64,000 nt of DNA from Symbiodinium natans (GCA_905221605.1 CAJNDS010002757.1:954501-1018500); one strand, 5' to 3'. Positions 40,080 to 51,495 are shown, counted from the stretch's first letter. Notes: generated by a model from the letters alone, not told the origin. Translations and numbers: made by a program.

Positions 40080-40130
40080 GAACCCTAAACCCTAAACCCT
40101 AAACCCTAAACCCTAAACCCTAAACCCTAC
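40080..40130 (-). repeat. CCCTAAA run before terminal exon
   Basis: Seven perfect units ending CCCTACCAG, where the CAG is the acceptor. Confidence 0.85.
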
Positions 40131-40133
40131 CAG

Positions 40134-40227
40134 ACTCATCGGCCCTCTTCTCCGCGGACTGCCTGCCCCAGAGGACCTCCACGACATCACGGACCGCCTC
40201 AAGGAGGCATACACCCGAAATCCCTGA
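40134..40227 (+). CDS. Candidate terminal exon
   Basis: The frame with one leading base reads LIGPLLRGLPAPEDLHDI then TDRLKEAYTRNP and stops at TGA in the first CCCTGAACC unit. Strong bias; product unknown. Confidence 0.6.
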
Positions 40228-40775
40228 ACCTCTTTCGTAGGGTTTAGGGTTTAGGGTTTGGGGTGTAGGGTTTAGGATTTTAGGGTTTCAGTGTTTTTGG
40301 GTTTTAGGGTGTTAAGGTTTTAGGTTTTTAGGGTTTTAGGGTGTTAAGGTTTTAGGGTTTTGGGGTTTTAGGGGTTGAGGGTTTTAGGGCTTTGGGGTTT
40401 TTGGGTTTTAGGGTTGCCCTAATTAAGCTCCCGCAACCCTAAACCTTAAGCCCCTAAAGCCTAAACTCTAGTTACCCAGTCTAAACCCTATGGGGCCCTG
40501 CAAGGCTTCGAGTTCTTGGTTTCTTCTCTCGAAAGGGCCCAGCCCCGTGTTGGCAACATTGACCTTGTTTTGGGCGCAAACACACCAAGATTCTTGGTAG
40601 AATTGCACTACTATCCTGAACCCTCAACCCTTAACCTTAAAAACCCCTATAGACGTCCCATCTTAAAACCTAAACCCAAACACGGGGGCCCAGCCCTTTT
40701 GTGTTTAAGCACTTCTTCTTGGCCTTATTTTCTGGTGGAAAACAGAGGAAAACCAGAGAACAACCGTTATTTTCC
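40228..40775. other. TTTTAGGG-type spacer
   Basis: GGGTTTTAGG and GTTAAGGTTTTAG units fill 40240-40420. The frame at 40516-40782 is open but shows CCCTAAA-derived residues and is not called. Confidence 0.45.
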
Positions 40776-40930
40776 TCCCTAAACCCCTAAACCCCTAAAC
40801 CCCTAAACCCCTAAACCCCTAAACCCCTAAACCCCTAAACCCCTAAACCCCTAAACCCCTAAACCCCTAAACCCCTAAACCCCTAAACCCCTAAACCCCT
40901 AAACCCCTAAACCCCTAAACCCCTAAACCC
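40776..40930 (-). repeat. CCCCTAAA octamer array, about 18 perfect units
   Basis: A homogeneous 8-base unit, one C longer than the usual heptamer, then CCCTAGACC at the end. Followed by C-rich and A-rich tracts (40961-40999). Confidence 0.9.
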
Positions 40931-41416
40931 TAGACCTTAGACCCTTAACCCTAAACCCTACCCCCCCCCTCCCCCCCAAAAAAAAAGAAAACAAAAAAAG
41001 GAAAGAATGAATAGAGCAAATACTTACAAGGCCAAAAAAAGTGCACCCTGAACCCAGAGTCTGCCTGGATACTACGCAAGTAATAGAGTGGCCTTAACAA
41101 ATGTTGAATAGGGTTTTGCGGGGTTGTTATAGTACAATTGCAAAGGGACCATAAGGGAATATGTTTAGTAATGTTTTCTGGCCCATAGATTACCCATGAC
41201 AACTGCCGACAATACCTCCAAGCCAGGAGGACAGGGTTGAGGGTTTTGGGTTTTCCCGGTTTGGGCGCTATCCCCAAACCCCCCCAAGATTTCACACCCA
41301 CACCTGCCCTAAACCCTGCCTGGGGCATTCTTTGAACGAAGGTTCAGAAGTTGGAGAGCAATAGAAGTTAGAACTCTGAGCTCTAAAAAACCCTAAGCCC
41401 GAGCTTCCCCTGCCCC

Positions 41417-41478
41417 CTTTAGGGTTTAGGGTGTAGGGTTTAGGGTTTAGGGTTTAGGGTGTAGGGTTTAGGGTTTAG
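41417..41478 (+). repeat. TTTAGGG/GTGTAGGG run
   Basis: Nine units with two GTGTAGGG variants, 30 bp upstream of the exon at 41509 in the same orientation as at its donor. Confidence 0.8.
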
Positions 41479-41508
41479 TCCTCAAAGAGTGCTGGCCGGC
41501 CTGCGCAG

Positions 41509-41582
41509 TTGGAGAAGCTGGAATCGGAGAGACTGTCCAGCCTACGATCACGGCTCGAGGCAGGGTGCGATGCCTTCGAAAG
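41509..41582 (+). CDS. Coiled-coil exon ending at GTTTAGGG
   Basis: The acceptor is GGCCTGCGCAG; phase 0; it reads LEKLESERLSSLRSRLEAGC then DAFE and ends CGAAAG|GTTTAGGG in phase 2. Joins in phase to 41900-41964. Confidence 0.65.
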
Positions 41583-41899
41583 GTTTAGGGTTTGGTTGGG
41601 GGGGTTAGGGTTTAGGATTTAGGGTCGGTTTAGGTGCTTTGGGATTTTGGGGTTCGATTTTAGGCAGGGATTTTCGATGTTGGGCAGGGTTTGGGAATTA
41701 ATCTATAGATTCTTGGCTGGTCATTGTGGCGCTTAAGGCTTGAGGGTACTTAGGGGGGGGGGGAGCACTCTGGAGCCACGCGCGTAAGGGTTATTGCTGC
41801 ACACCGATGTCACGACTTCCAAGTTTAGGGTTTAGGGTTCAGGGCCTCAATGGCCCTCCAATCTGAGACCTGGGATCCTAAGCATGTCTTCCTGCATAG

Positions 41900-41964
41900 G
41901 CCTGGAGAGAAGGCCACGGGCTTGCCGAGTGACGAGGCCGAGAAGTGGCGAGCGGAAAAAGAGT
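41900..41964 (+). CDS. Exon after 41509-41582
   Basis: The acceptor is CTTCCTGCATAG. One base completes AGG (Arg), then PGEKATGLPSDEAEKWRAE. The donor is GAGT|GTTTAGG, phase 1. Confidence 0.6.
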
Positions 41965-42080
41965 GTTTAGGAGGTTCGGGGTTTAGGGTTTAGGGTTTAG
42001 GGTTTAGGGTTTAGGGTTTAGGGTTTGGGGTTTGGGGGTTCGGGGTTTGGGGTTTAGGGTTCAGGATCTTGTTGAAATCC

Positions 42081-42180
42081 ACTGGACCTGAAGTTAAACC
42101 CTTCCACCATCTGGGACAAGGGACTGGGCTTGCCTGACATGCCTGTGGCCGCATCCGCAGTCGGCGAGCAAAAGGTGTAA
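42081..42180 (+). CDS. Candidate terminal exon
   Basis: The frame reads LDLKLNPSTIWDKGLGLP then DMPVAASAVGEQKV with TAA at 42178; AAAAG|GTGTAA could instead be a donor. The acceptor is unclear. Confidence 0.45.
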
Positions 42181-42288
42181 CCTGGTTAGGGTTTTGGGTT
42201 TTGGGTTTTGGGTGTGGGTTTTGGGCTTTAGGGTTTAGGGTTTAGGGTGCACTTTTGAGGGTTGCGGCTCATGGAACCCATATCCTAG

Positions 42289-42427
42289 ACCTCATGAAGC
42301 TGAGGTTAAAGAAGACGAAAATGCGTGCGGGTGGGGAAAAGATGGAAAGAACAGAAGCGGAGGACAAGTCACAGAGTTGCCTCGTCCTCGCAGTCCGTTA
42401 ACTTCCCCTCGTTTGATTTCACTATAG
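42289..42427 (+). CDS. Candidate terminal exon, charged
   Basis: The acceptor is CCATATCCTAG. One base, then PHEAEVKEDENACGWGKDGK and NRSGGQVTELPRPRSPLTSP; stop TAG at 42425. Confidence 0.5.
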
Positions 42428-42608
42428 GTTACGCTAGGGTTCAGGGAGCAGACCTTGCAACGCTGGCGAATGACAGTCGTCACGATCCATTCATGCAAAG
42501 AGTTTGCTGGTGCTTCGACTGCTGTGCGTCATGCAAACCCTAAACCTACTAAACCTAAACCCGAAACCCTAAACCCACTGCTACATGTTCCTGTTTTTGC
42601 TGCTGCAG

Positions 42609-42699
42609 CTGCTGGCCCCACCTGCGGGCTTTATTTGGCTCTAGTTTCATCTCAAAGCGCTTCGCTGGCATGAAAGAAGCGTTGCAGTCCCGAGCTTAG
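42609..42699 (+). CDS. Candidate terminal exon
   Basis: The acceptor CTGTTTTTGCTGCTGCAG is one of the best in the window. One base, then CWPHLRALFGSSFISKRF and AGMKEALQSRA with TAG at 42697. Confidence 0.6.
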
Positions 42700-44543
42700 C
42701 CCATTCCAGCGCGAGTGTCTGTTGTTGCTGACTTGTGGTTGACTGGCTTTCGGGCTGCTGGGGCCACAGAAGCCGTTTTTTCGATTGGGATTTGTAGTTG
42801 TTATAATATCACAGTCCTGGTTGTCCACAGATTGAAAGGGGTATTCTGCAGGGTTGAGGGCTTAGGGTTTACGACTTTGGGTTTCAGATCTAAGGTTCGG
42901 CGTTAGGGTTCTTGTAAGAGGCCTGCCTTACGAAGCTTGTACCCTAATCCCTCAACTCTGGCCCCAAATCCTACTCCGCAACCCAAAACCCTTACACAGC
43001 GGAAGAAGATGAGACCTTTTTTGATATCATAAAGTCTTTCTATTTAGAGCGGGGGGGGGGGGAGGTGTGGTCATGTTTGGAGACGGCCTCTCCCTAAACT
43101 CCCGCATCATCTCTTCTGCTGTGAGGTTGCTTCTTGCACTCGCTGCTGGCTCAGTTGAGGGTTAAGGGTTTAGGGTTTAGGGTTTAGGGTTTAGGGCTGC
43201 AAAAACGAGCGCAGAAGTAGCAGTAATGGTGGTTCTACGCGTGGTGCTGATAATGCTACTTGTGCTGACACAGAATAGCATTGCGAATTCTTTGCTGCTG
43301 GCGTCAGGCGTCAGCCTCGTTAAGTGTTCTGCGGGTTTGGGGGTTAGCAATATGTAAGATGCTGGATGCTGCTTATAGACTCCTGCGGACGTTTTATAAG
43401 AAGATGTGGGTATAGTAGTAGATCAAGACCCCGATCAAGGCCCTTGGTGGAAGCTAATTCGTGAAGTATCTGGTTTCATTTGTTTTGATTTGCCAGTTGG
43501 CAATAATCGAGTTCTAGTTTAGTCAAGTAAGGTACATTAGAGAAGAAGTCAGGCAGTAGACACATGCGGGCATAGAGCTGACATCACATGTAATTCGTTG
43601 TTTACCCATCTATGTGCTTGTGTCAGCAAGCTCCTTGAAGCAGTTTGCAACTAAACGGCCTTAGGGTTTACTGTAGGGTTTAGGGTTTAGGGTTTAGGGT
43701 TTACTGAAGCTGTTTGGATTTTCTGGTTATAGATAGACCAGAACACCCTGAAGCGGTTCCGGACAACAGAGTCAGAAGAGGCCTCAGACGGCCTGAGCCG
43801 GTTTCCTGATAGTTTCGATTCTCAATCTCTGACGTTGCCAAAGTGAGCTGCAGGGTGTGAGTGTCGAGGTTTGGGGATGAATTCTGGGTTGCCCTTACTG
43901 CCCTTACCATACTTTCTGTACATCAAGCCAGCAACTGAAGATTGTCCCGTTAAACCCTAAACCCTAAACCCTAAACCCTAAACCCTAAACCCTAAACCCT
44001 AAACCCTAAACCCTAAACCCTAAACCCTAAACCCTAAACCCTAAACCCTAAACCCTAAACCCTAAACCCTAAACCCAAACGCAGCTTCTGTTATAGGCCA
44101 AGTAGGCAGGGCACAGGCATCCCGAAAAACCTTCTCCTCTCTTCATTTAAGGTTTTCGGACCTCTTTGGGACCTGATACTCGTAGGACCCCTGCCATCTC
44201 AGCAGCCGTACGAGTTCCGACTGCAAGTCTCCTTGCTGCCGTTGTTTTTTTTCTGTATCATGGGGCAGGGTCCCCCATTCTCTCGTAGACCCTCGGAGGG
44301 TTGGCTGAGGTGCCATGTGCGCTGCTCGAAATTGGAGCGACTGAGGCTTGATTTCAGTGTACAGGGTTTGGGGTTTAGGGTTCTAGGGTTATAGGTTTCG
44401 GGCATTAGTATGTCGTATGGCCTGGGAGTGGATTTCGGATTTTAGGATTCGCGTCGCTAAAGCCCAGAGCCTCAACCCGAAGCCGTAAACGCTGCTAAGA
44501 TTCGGCTCCCTTTCATAGGAATCAAGAAGACAACAGGGAAACC

Positions 44544-44575
<32 letters not shown>

Positions 44576-45297
44576 ATATTCATATGAAGCAGGGCTTTTA
44601 TTACTGTTATTGGTGAGTGTATATAAGGCTCCTTTTGTTAATATTGGTGAGTGTATATACCGGGTGCCCTTTTCGGGTACAAAAAATATATACCCTTCTT
44701 CATATATCCCTGTATATTCTGTGCGAATAGCCTCTACGTGCATATATAGACCCCTGTCTATCCCACTTACTAGTGTTGCAAGGCCGTTGGCTCATGCTCC
44801 CCCGACAACAAGGAGGACGCGGTCTAAGAAGTTGAAGGTGCAGGATTTAGAGTTCACGGATAACAGTTCGAAGTTTGGGGTTTTGGAGTTTGCGAGATCT
44901 AGAGCTCCTACTTTCAGGTGACCCAGTTTACGGCCAAGGTTGTAGCTTACTGTCATAATGTCTGTGACTGCTAGGCCCATTACATCTTCGTCTTAACGCG
45001 CTTCATGGTCATGTTCTTGCAAAGAGCTTTGTTATGCCGGAACTGGACCCGAGCCTTGAAACGTGTGCGAGAGTCGAAACCCTTTTTTTGGTTTTTTTAT
45101 TTTGTCATTCTTGCTCTGTACCATGATTCACTACACTTATCTTTGTTTCTCTTCTTAGCATTCTTACCATCATGATCATGATTACTACAGAGTTCTTACA
45201 AGTGCCCCGAACCTGACGGATTGGTCTCACAGCGTATGATTTGTAAAGTGGGCCGTCTAGTCATTCTCTTTCGTCGGGAGATCAGTCATGCCGACAG
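42700..45297. other. Long region with little coding evidence
   Basis: Frame 43206-43367 has a hydrophobic stretch (AVMVVLRVVLIMLLVLTQNS) ending in TAA that could be a signal or membrane segment, but no good splice sites flank it. The rest has TA microsatellites (44544-44580), a CCCTAAA array (43953-44074) and AT-rich sequence. Confidence 0.4.
43953..44074 (-). repeat. CCCTAAA array, 17 perfect units
   Basis: Uninterrupted heptamers between 43953 and 44074, with no exon nearby on either side. Confidence 0.9.
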
Positions 45298-45387
45298 AAA
45301 AAGTTCGTGCCCCTGAGCCCGAAGGAGTCATCCTCGCCGTGTCTCGCCGACCTCTTGGTCGCTGAGGCCGCTGCAATAGGATCTTAG
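45298..45387 (+). CDS. Candidate terminal exon
   Basis: The acceptor is CAGTCATGCCGACAG; it reads KKFVPLSPKESSSPCLADLL then VAEAAAIGS with TAG at 45385, just before CTTAGGGTTTAGG. Confidence 0.55.
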   Translation, partial: KKFVPLSPKESSSPCLADLLVAEAAAIGS

Positions 45388-46135
45388 GGTTTAGGTTTTG
45401 TAAGATTTTTTGAGGACCTCCAAAAGCAGGGGTTCCTATAGACCCTAAACCAGAAGATTCCGCATTTCAAGGACCCCAAAACGGAAGCCCCGAATGAATA
45501 GGAGCTTCCCGAAATGCATGCCGCATGTATGGTGTACGTAAAAGGCTGGTTTGTAGATAGGCATGTGTGTCTCTAGAACCCTTAATCCTATTTCCCCAAA
45601 CGGCCACTATATGTGCCTAGCCCCAGCCCTAATCCCTAAACCCTCATCCACAAAGCCTAATCCCCCTAAACCGTATCAACCCTAAACCCTAAGCCGGCCT
45701 AAGCCCATAAGGTCCCTTACAAGGGTCCCTCCTTGAGCCCTTGAGTGTATTACTTTGCGCTTCGGGGTGCTCCCTCGCCCCCTGTCGTCTTGCAACCGGC
45801 AAAACCCGGAAAACGCCTGAGGCAGCACATGAAGAACTGCTTAGGGTTTGGGTATAGGGTTTAGGGTTTAGGGGTTTAGGGAAGTGCTAAAACAACACAC
45901 GCGCACAAAGAAACAAAGAGCCAAAGCAACCAAAGAAACGGCAGAGACAAACGCACACAACAACAAGACCTTAACAAACAAGGAACCACAATCAGGCGGA
46001 CTAGTCTTTGGAGTGTGCGCGTGTGTGTTGTGTTTTCCGTGTGTGTGCGTGCGCAGTGTCTCATTTAGTAGTCTTTTTTATTTGTAGCATCATTTGTACT
46101 ACGAGTCGTTTCAGTAGTATCAGTTTTCTTAATAT
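45388..46135. other. Spacer without supported exon
   Basis: CCCTAAA-like units at 45625-45700, TTTAGGG at 45840-45880, then A- and CA-rich sequence. Confidence 0.4.
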
Positions 46136-48568
46136 TTCAGTATTTTGTGTCCTCCGGGTTACGCCGCTGTTCGGTGGGGGGGCCTTCTCTCGGTACAGGG
46201 ACCCCGGAGGCGGCACTAACAGGGTTTAACCCTGGATGAGCACCCTGCACCCGCCCTTCCACCGCAGCGCGTAAGTGACAGTGCCACTCCCCCTTTTCCC
46301 TGTCTGCGCCTCGCGGTTTGCCCCGTGGCCTTGTCTGGGTCAACTTGCCATTGTTTTGTTTCTTGCATCTGCCTTGCATGGCACTCGTGGCTGCGCTTTT
46401 CGCCTCCTCTTGCCTTGCTGCTCTCTGGCCTGCGTGGTGTGTCGCTTTGCCCCTTCTTCGTCCTTCGTCCCTTCTTGTTGCTCCGCGTTCGCTCCTTACC
46501 CCTTGTTGGTGTTCGCTCCTTGGGCCGTTGTGCCTTTTCGGGCTCGTTATGCTGAGTTTGGGCTTGATCCAAGTGCTTCTGTTGGGCCTCATGTGCCCCA
46601 TTCGCCCTTTCCGGGCTCGAAACGCTGGGTCTGGGCTTGTTGCTTCTTGCAGCGCTTCTGTTGCTGGCTTCTGGGGCCTGAAGTGCCCCATCCCCCTTTT
46701 AGGGCTCGTCAGCCGGGAGTTCCAAGTTGCCGTTTTCTGGGCCTGAAGTGCCCCACACTCCCTCTTCGGGCTTGTATCCCTGGGTTGAGCACGTTCCAGA
46801 TTTGCATTGCTTTGTTGCTGTCATTGGGGACTAAAGTGCCCCAAACCCCCTCCTGGGGCCTGATATCCCCCCATTCTCCTTGTTCGGCCGTTACCCTGGG
46901 CTTGGGTCTTTAGCATGGCTTGCAGAGCTTGAGTTCCCTGACTTCCGGGGCCCTCCTTAGGATCAGCGTTCGCACCTGCCACGTCCCTGGTGGCTTTTGC
47001 ACTGGGTGCCGCTGTTTCCTGGTTTCCGGTGGTCCTCCTTGGGGTCCAGCTCTGGCAAGTGTCTTCGTTGGTTCCCGTGTCTCTGTGTCACCGCTGTTCC
47101 CTGGCCTCCGTTGCCTTCCGCGTTTGTGCCGGCCACACCCCCGCTGGCCTCTCACCTGGCGCTGCTGCATCCTGGCTTCCGGTGGTCTTCCTTGGGTTCA
47201 GCTTTGGCCTTTGCCTTCGCTGGCTGCCTGTGTCTTGGGACCTTTGCTGGCGACAGGCCCTCTTGGGGTGTACTCCAGCAAGAGCTGGCTCGGCCCTGCG
47301 TGTGTCCCGCTTTTCGGGCTCGTTACCCTAGGTCTGGGCTTGTTCCAAGGCAGTGCTTCTGTTGCTGTCTCCTCAACCTGATTTCCCCCTGTTCTCCTGA
47401 TGGCCGTTACCCTGGGCTTGGGTCTTTAGCATGGCTTGCAGAGCTTGAGTTCCCTGACTTCCGGTGCCCTCCTTGGGATCAGCATCCGCACCTGCCACGT
47501 CCCTGGTGGCTTTTGCACTGGGTGCCGCTGTTTCCTGGTTTCCGGTGGTCCTCCTTGGGGTCCAGCTCTGGCAAGTGTCTCCGTTGGTTCCCGTGTCTCT
47601 GTGTCACCGCTGTTCCCTGGCCTCCGTTGCTTTCCTTGGGGTCAGCGAGAGCTGACTCGGCCCTGCATGTGCAAATCTCTGGCCGTCTTCCGTCTCGCTT
47701 CACACTGCTGAGTTGCTCTCCCTGGTTGTTGCGCTGCGCTTCCGCAAGCTTGGGGAGTGGCGTCTTTTAGCGTTTGTTCGCATGCACTGTTCCATGTGTT
47801 CGAAACCGTCACATCTCATTGCAGGCCCAGTTAGTCTGCGCTTGCCTCCCGTTGGTGTGTCACCTCCGCCGTCTCCACGCCGCTCTGACGCGCTCCTGGC
47901 TCCTGGGAGTGCCTCGCTAGCCGCTAGCCCCCCCTGCTTGGCGCCTCCACCAACTGCGTGCACCTGCTCAATATAATGTTACCCTCCCGGTTCCCGGTAA
48001 ACCTTGTCAGTTCTCCCGCATTGCCTTTGTTCAGGTTGGCTTGGCGGGCGTCAACGTCCGTAGCCACCCCAGTCTGCGTACCGCTGTGCCCTGCCCGCAC
48101 AACGCAATGAAGTTCAAGTTGTTGGTTGCGCGCAGGCCCGGCTCCTCCCAGCTTTGCCTGCCATACGGGCTACCCTCTTGGGTTTGTTTTCTTTGGGGTC
48201 TTCTTGGGCAGCTATCGGTCTCAGTGGCGGCGTTCTGGTGGCTATTCCCAGGCCTGCCAATTGCCGGCGGTCACTCGGGCACTTATCCGTCGCTCCTGGG
48301 TTTGGGGCCTTCTTGTGTGTGTGAGTGTGTGCGTGTGGGCGTGGGCGGTTGTGGGGGGCGCCTTTGCGGTTTGGTTTGCCGGGTTCGTGGTTGGGGCAAA
48401 CGTCTCTTGGCTGCAACCAGCTAGTTCCTCCACTTGAACCCTCCGCGGAGGTGTGCCGTGACGTTTTCGGAGCGCACCTGAGATGCGGAGGGGGACGTGG
48501 TTGTATGGCAGCGAGTACCCTCGCGTGCCGGTCTTCCTTCCTTCCTTCCTTCCTTCAGTATTTTGTGT
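46136..48568 (+). repeat. T/C-rich internally repeated block bounded by a 15-bp direct repeat
   Basis: TTCAGTATTTTGTGT occurs at 46136-46150 and again at 48554-48568. Between them the + strand is rich in CTTG, TGCC, CCTTGG and lacks TTTAGGG runs. A 233-bp segment at 46886-47118 recurs at 47402-47634 (offset 516, about 95% by eye). Diverged units of the form GGGCTCGTTA..GGGCTTG..CTTCTGTTG..CCCCATTCGCCC recur at 46540-46860 and 47310-47400. Long frames on both strands here (up to 257 codons) come from skewed composition and are not called. Confidence 0.6.
48531..48556. repeat. TTCC microsatellite at the edge of the T/C-rich block
   Basis: Six CTTC units immediately before the right copy of the 15-bp direct repeat. 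Confidence 0.8.
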
Positions 48569-49609
48569 ATTGTCCTAGTTTTTCGAGTGTGCAGGATATC
48601 TGCGACATGACTCTACAATACTTGTTGCCGGGTTGAGTGTGTCCCTGGTGAGGAAGAAACGCCTTTGCATCTTCTGCAGAGAGGGCAGGCAGGAAGAGTT
48701 CAGGACCAAAAACCCACATCCTCAAACCCTTTGGGTCTAGATTTAGGGCTTAGGGTTATTAATTCTAAACCTAACCGAAAAATCCCTACACCTCAGACCA
48801 TATGCCGAACCTTGCACCTTAAACCCTAAGCCCTGTACCCCTACAACCCAGACCCCGCAACAATTGTACCCTAAACCCACCGCGCATGTACTGCGGCTAC
48901 TGCTACTGCTCCTCCTGCTACTCTACTACAGCTACTGCCACGGAAACTTGCAAGCAAACTGCACCAACCTACGCGAGGATGCTACCCTCGTTCGCCGTCA
49001 CAGCCCGTCGGCTCGAATCGCACGTGTAAGCAAGCTCAACAGCTCACCATAGGAAGCACACAAAAGAGCGCACCTCGTCCTACATGGCCGCTATTCCGGG
49101 CTGGCCAGACAAAACAGTCCACGAGGCTAAGCCTTGAATTGCTAATCTTAGGGAGATTGCTGCCGCGCTCTCGTATGCTGGCAGGGCTGTTTCGCTTCGT
49201 GCCTGTGCGATTGTAGTTTTCGGTGTGCAGTGTAGGTGTAGCGACAAAGTAAGCTTCCGTCTGCGCATGTTCGCTCGAGCCAAAACACGCGCGTCCCGTG
49301 GTGTCGGAGCTACATTAAGAGTGACTCGTGCTGCTTCTATTTGTGGGATACCGGTCCTTTTTGTGCCTCTCTGCTGGATTTAGCTTGACGCTACTGCTAC
49401 TGTTGCTGCTACCAACCTCCCATAAACCTCAATCCTGGTCCTTGGAAGGGGCACACCTCTGTCCAGACCCAGCAAGCACGCAGCCACGCGGAGACCCAGG
49501 AAGGAACGTGCGAGCTTGCCAAAAGCATGTGCATAAGTTGCTACAGGTATAGAGTATACAGCTTGCCATAACCCTGAACCCTAAACACTAATTACTTGCA
49601 TCCCTACAG
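48569..49609. other. Spacer; two CTG/CTA-rich stretches
   Basis: At 48886 an ATG frame of 48 codons begins MYCGYCYCSSCY; the alternative frame is poly-Leu (LRLLLLLLLLLYYSYC) like a signal peptide. A second CTGCTACTG-rich stretch is at 49385-49420. Both look like trinucleotide repeats, so I do not call genes. Confidence 0.4.
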
Positions 49610-49793
49610 TGCGTTTTGGAGAGAGGATGCTCGGCAAGTGGCCAAAAACACCCAACACCCCATCCCCTTCTCCGCGTCTCCCCTGAGGTGGACGATTGAG
49701 CAGGTGCTAGAAGGCCCCGAGCTTGGTGAATACCCCCTCACCGAGAAGATGAAGGGTCAGCCCGTGGTGCTCCAGCGGACATGGCAACAGTAA
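49610..49793 (+). CDS. Terminal exon, about 60 codons
   Basis: The acceptor CTTGCATCCCTACAG is strong. One base, then AFWREDARQVAKNTQHPIPF, SPLRWTIEQVLEGPELGEY and PLTEKMKGQPVVLQRTWQQ, with TAA at 49791. A compact, well-biased domain end with several Trp; family not recognised. Confidence 0.7.
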
Positions 49794-50450
49794 AGCCTAA
49801 ACCAGCAGTATAGTAGAACGCAACCTGTTTTTGAATTCTAGTAAAGAATCTCCCCTCAACTCTTCTTTGTCAAAACCTGTCGTTCTTGGCCTGTACCCAA
49901 AAGAAAAGAGCTCAGCACACCGATGTCACCGATGTTTAAGAATTGTAGTTTCCATTAGGAGCCAGCGTTTGTGTTGGTACGTGTTGAAGCGCTTCCGGAG
50001 CAGCCGAGGTGCTGAAGGTTGCAGCCGGCAAGCACGGCGATTTTCAGATTAGTACCAAGGCCTAGGATCCGTCAAAAGCGAGCTCTGAACGTGCTTCGGG
50101 TCTTTCGACCTTGATACTGGCAATAGTTGCAAGTATAGGGTTAGTAGCGCTAGTAGTCATCGTAGTGACAGTAAAGAAGGTAGCCAGAGAAGTTCTTGTA
50201 AGAGAAAGAACAAAAGCATAGTAGCAAAAGTAACATCGTGACATAGTAATAACAGTAACAATTGCAGTGGTGTTTCAAATAGGGCTACAATAATTGCATC
50301 AGCAATAGCAGTAAAACCAGCAGCTATAGAAAGATAGGCAACAATTGGATATGCCCTCTTTTGACCCTTTTGGGTCCTGGAAATTCCTAAACCCTCAAGC
50401 TTGTCGGGGTTTTTGGGTGGAGTGCTTCGCTTTTTGTTGCCCCTGGGAAG
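49794..50450. other. Spacer without supported exon
   Basis: AT-rich, with TAGTAG/AGTAGTAATAG trinucleotide sequence at 50135-50335. Frames 49831-50052 and 50062-50244 lack bias. Confidence 0.4.
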
Positions 50451-50573
50451 GTCGTGAACATCCTCAGGTTCACCGCGTCCTCACACCCGGATGCGGGCTT
50501 GGCGCCCTTCGACGCTCTGGTGGTGAAGCCCGGCATGTCGACGCTGATGGCTGGTCCAGAGTCGATGATGGAG
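50451..50573 (+). CDS. Exon, 41 codons, phase 0 both ends
   Basis: After CCCTGGGAAG the frame reads VVNILRFTASSHPDAGLAP then FDALVVKPGMSTLMAGPESM; the donor is ATGGAG|GTGTGG. The frame is also open upstream (ASLFVAPGK), so it may start earlier. Mixed alpha/beta composition. Confidence 0.6.
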
Positions 50574-51008
50574 GTGTGGGCTTAGGGTTTAGGGTTGAGG
50601 GTTTATAGGGTTTAGGGGTTAGGGTTTAGGGTCGCTTTGGGCCAACAAGAGCTCCGTGTTCGGGCAAGGTTTGGTGCAGAATCTTAGGTTTGCAGTGCAA
50701 CGTTCATACACGACGTGCTTGGCGCTAAATGGGTTTTGAGCCTGGAAGGGTGCAACAAGAAGTCTGCGTGAGTGCGGGGTATAAGACTGTACAGATGCAT
50801 GTATCAATGCATGTATGTACGAATGTATGTATCATTGTACGTATGGAAAAAGTATGATCTTCATGTAAGGTAGTGTACTGTAGCAGACCGTAATGACATG
50901 CAGTGTAACATAGTGCACCGGCTCTACGTAGCTATATATTCATTCTACCGCAGGTTATCCCGCTCATTTCCATTCCACCTTGCATCCTGTTCTCTCTACT
51001 GGAGTACT

Positions 51009-51072
51009 AAACCCTAAACCCTAAACCCTAAACCCTAAACCCTAAACCCTAAACCCTAAACCCTAAACCCTA
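51009..51072 (-). repeat. CCCTAAA run, nine units
   Basis: Perfect heptamers 40 bp upstream of the acceptor at 51112. Confidence 0.9.
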
Positions 51073-51112
51073 CATCCATCTGTTGACCCCGTGTGCCCTT
51101 CCATCCCTACAG

Positions 51113-51164
51113 GCCGAGGTGACGGTGTCTCACGGTCTGCGGGATGCCCGCAAGTGGCTGCTTG
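51113..51164 (+). CDS. Short exon with strong splice sites
   Basis: The acceptor CCATCCCTACAG and donor GCTTG|GTAGGC frame AEVTVSHGLRDARKWLL. Phase 0 start, phase 1 end. Confidence 0.65.
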
Positions 51165-51219
51165 GTAGGCCCCTGGAATATTTTTTATTTCCCCTAATTG
51201 AGGTTTAAGAGGATCATAT

Positions 51220-51495
51220 TCAGGAATCTTTTTCAGAGGGTTTCAAAGGCCATCCTAGGTTGGTTTCCAATGGCAAGCTGATCATCACCGGCCCAATTTT
51301 TGAAATCTCCTGCGTCAGGGCAGCGGAGTGAGTCTTTTCCGGATCTTTCCGGTGGATGCAGATCGTTTCGTCGCCACAAGAAGCGTCAGAAATTGGGCAC
51401 CGTCGCAGTCCATCCCCCATGTCCACGTCCCCGATGTTTCTGCCGAAAGCGATTCTATCCATCAAAGATTGCACTGAAGAATTGAACAGCAACAA
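51220..51495 (-). CDS. Possible minus-strand exon, 91 codons
   Basis: The only minus-strand frame with protein-like codon use: MDRIAFGRNIGDVDMGDGLR, CGDETICIHRKDPEKTHSAA and KIGPVMISLPLETNLGWPLK, stop TGA. No ATG start at its edge. The plus strand over the same DNA has two exon-like pieces (NGKLIITGPIFEISC and SEIGHRRSPSPMSTSP) split by a TGA, so the strand is unresolved. Confidence 0.35.
   Translation of the reverse strand: MLLFNSSVQSLMDRIAFGRNIGDVDMGDGLRRCPISDASCGDETICIHRKDPEKTHSAALTQEISKIGPVMISLPLETNLGWPLKPSEKDS

Noticed and set aside
46137-47770. Frames of 184, 212 and 257 codons in the T/C-rich block
   Set aside because: Leu/Pro/Cys-rich on + and Arg/Gln-rich on - in all frames, as expected from skewed, duplicated DNA; no domain or start context.
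48864-49052. Secreted protein with poly-Leu signal peptide
   Set aside because: The Leu run is a CTG/CTA trinucleotide repeat seen again at 49385; start codon only non-ATG and no downstream domain.
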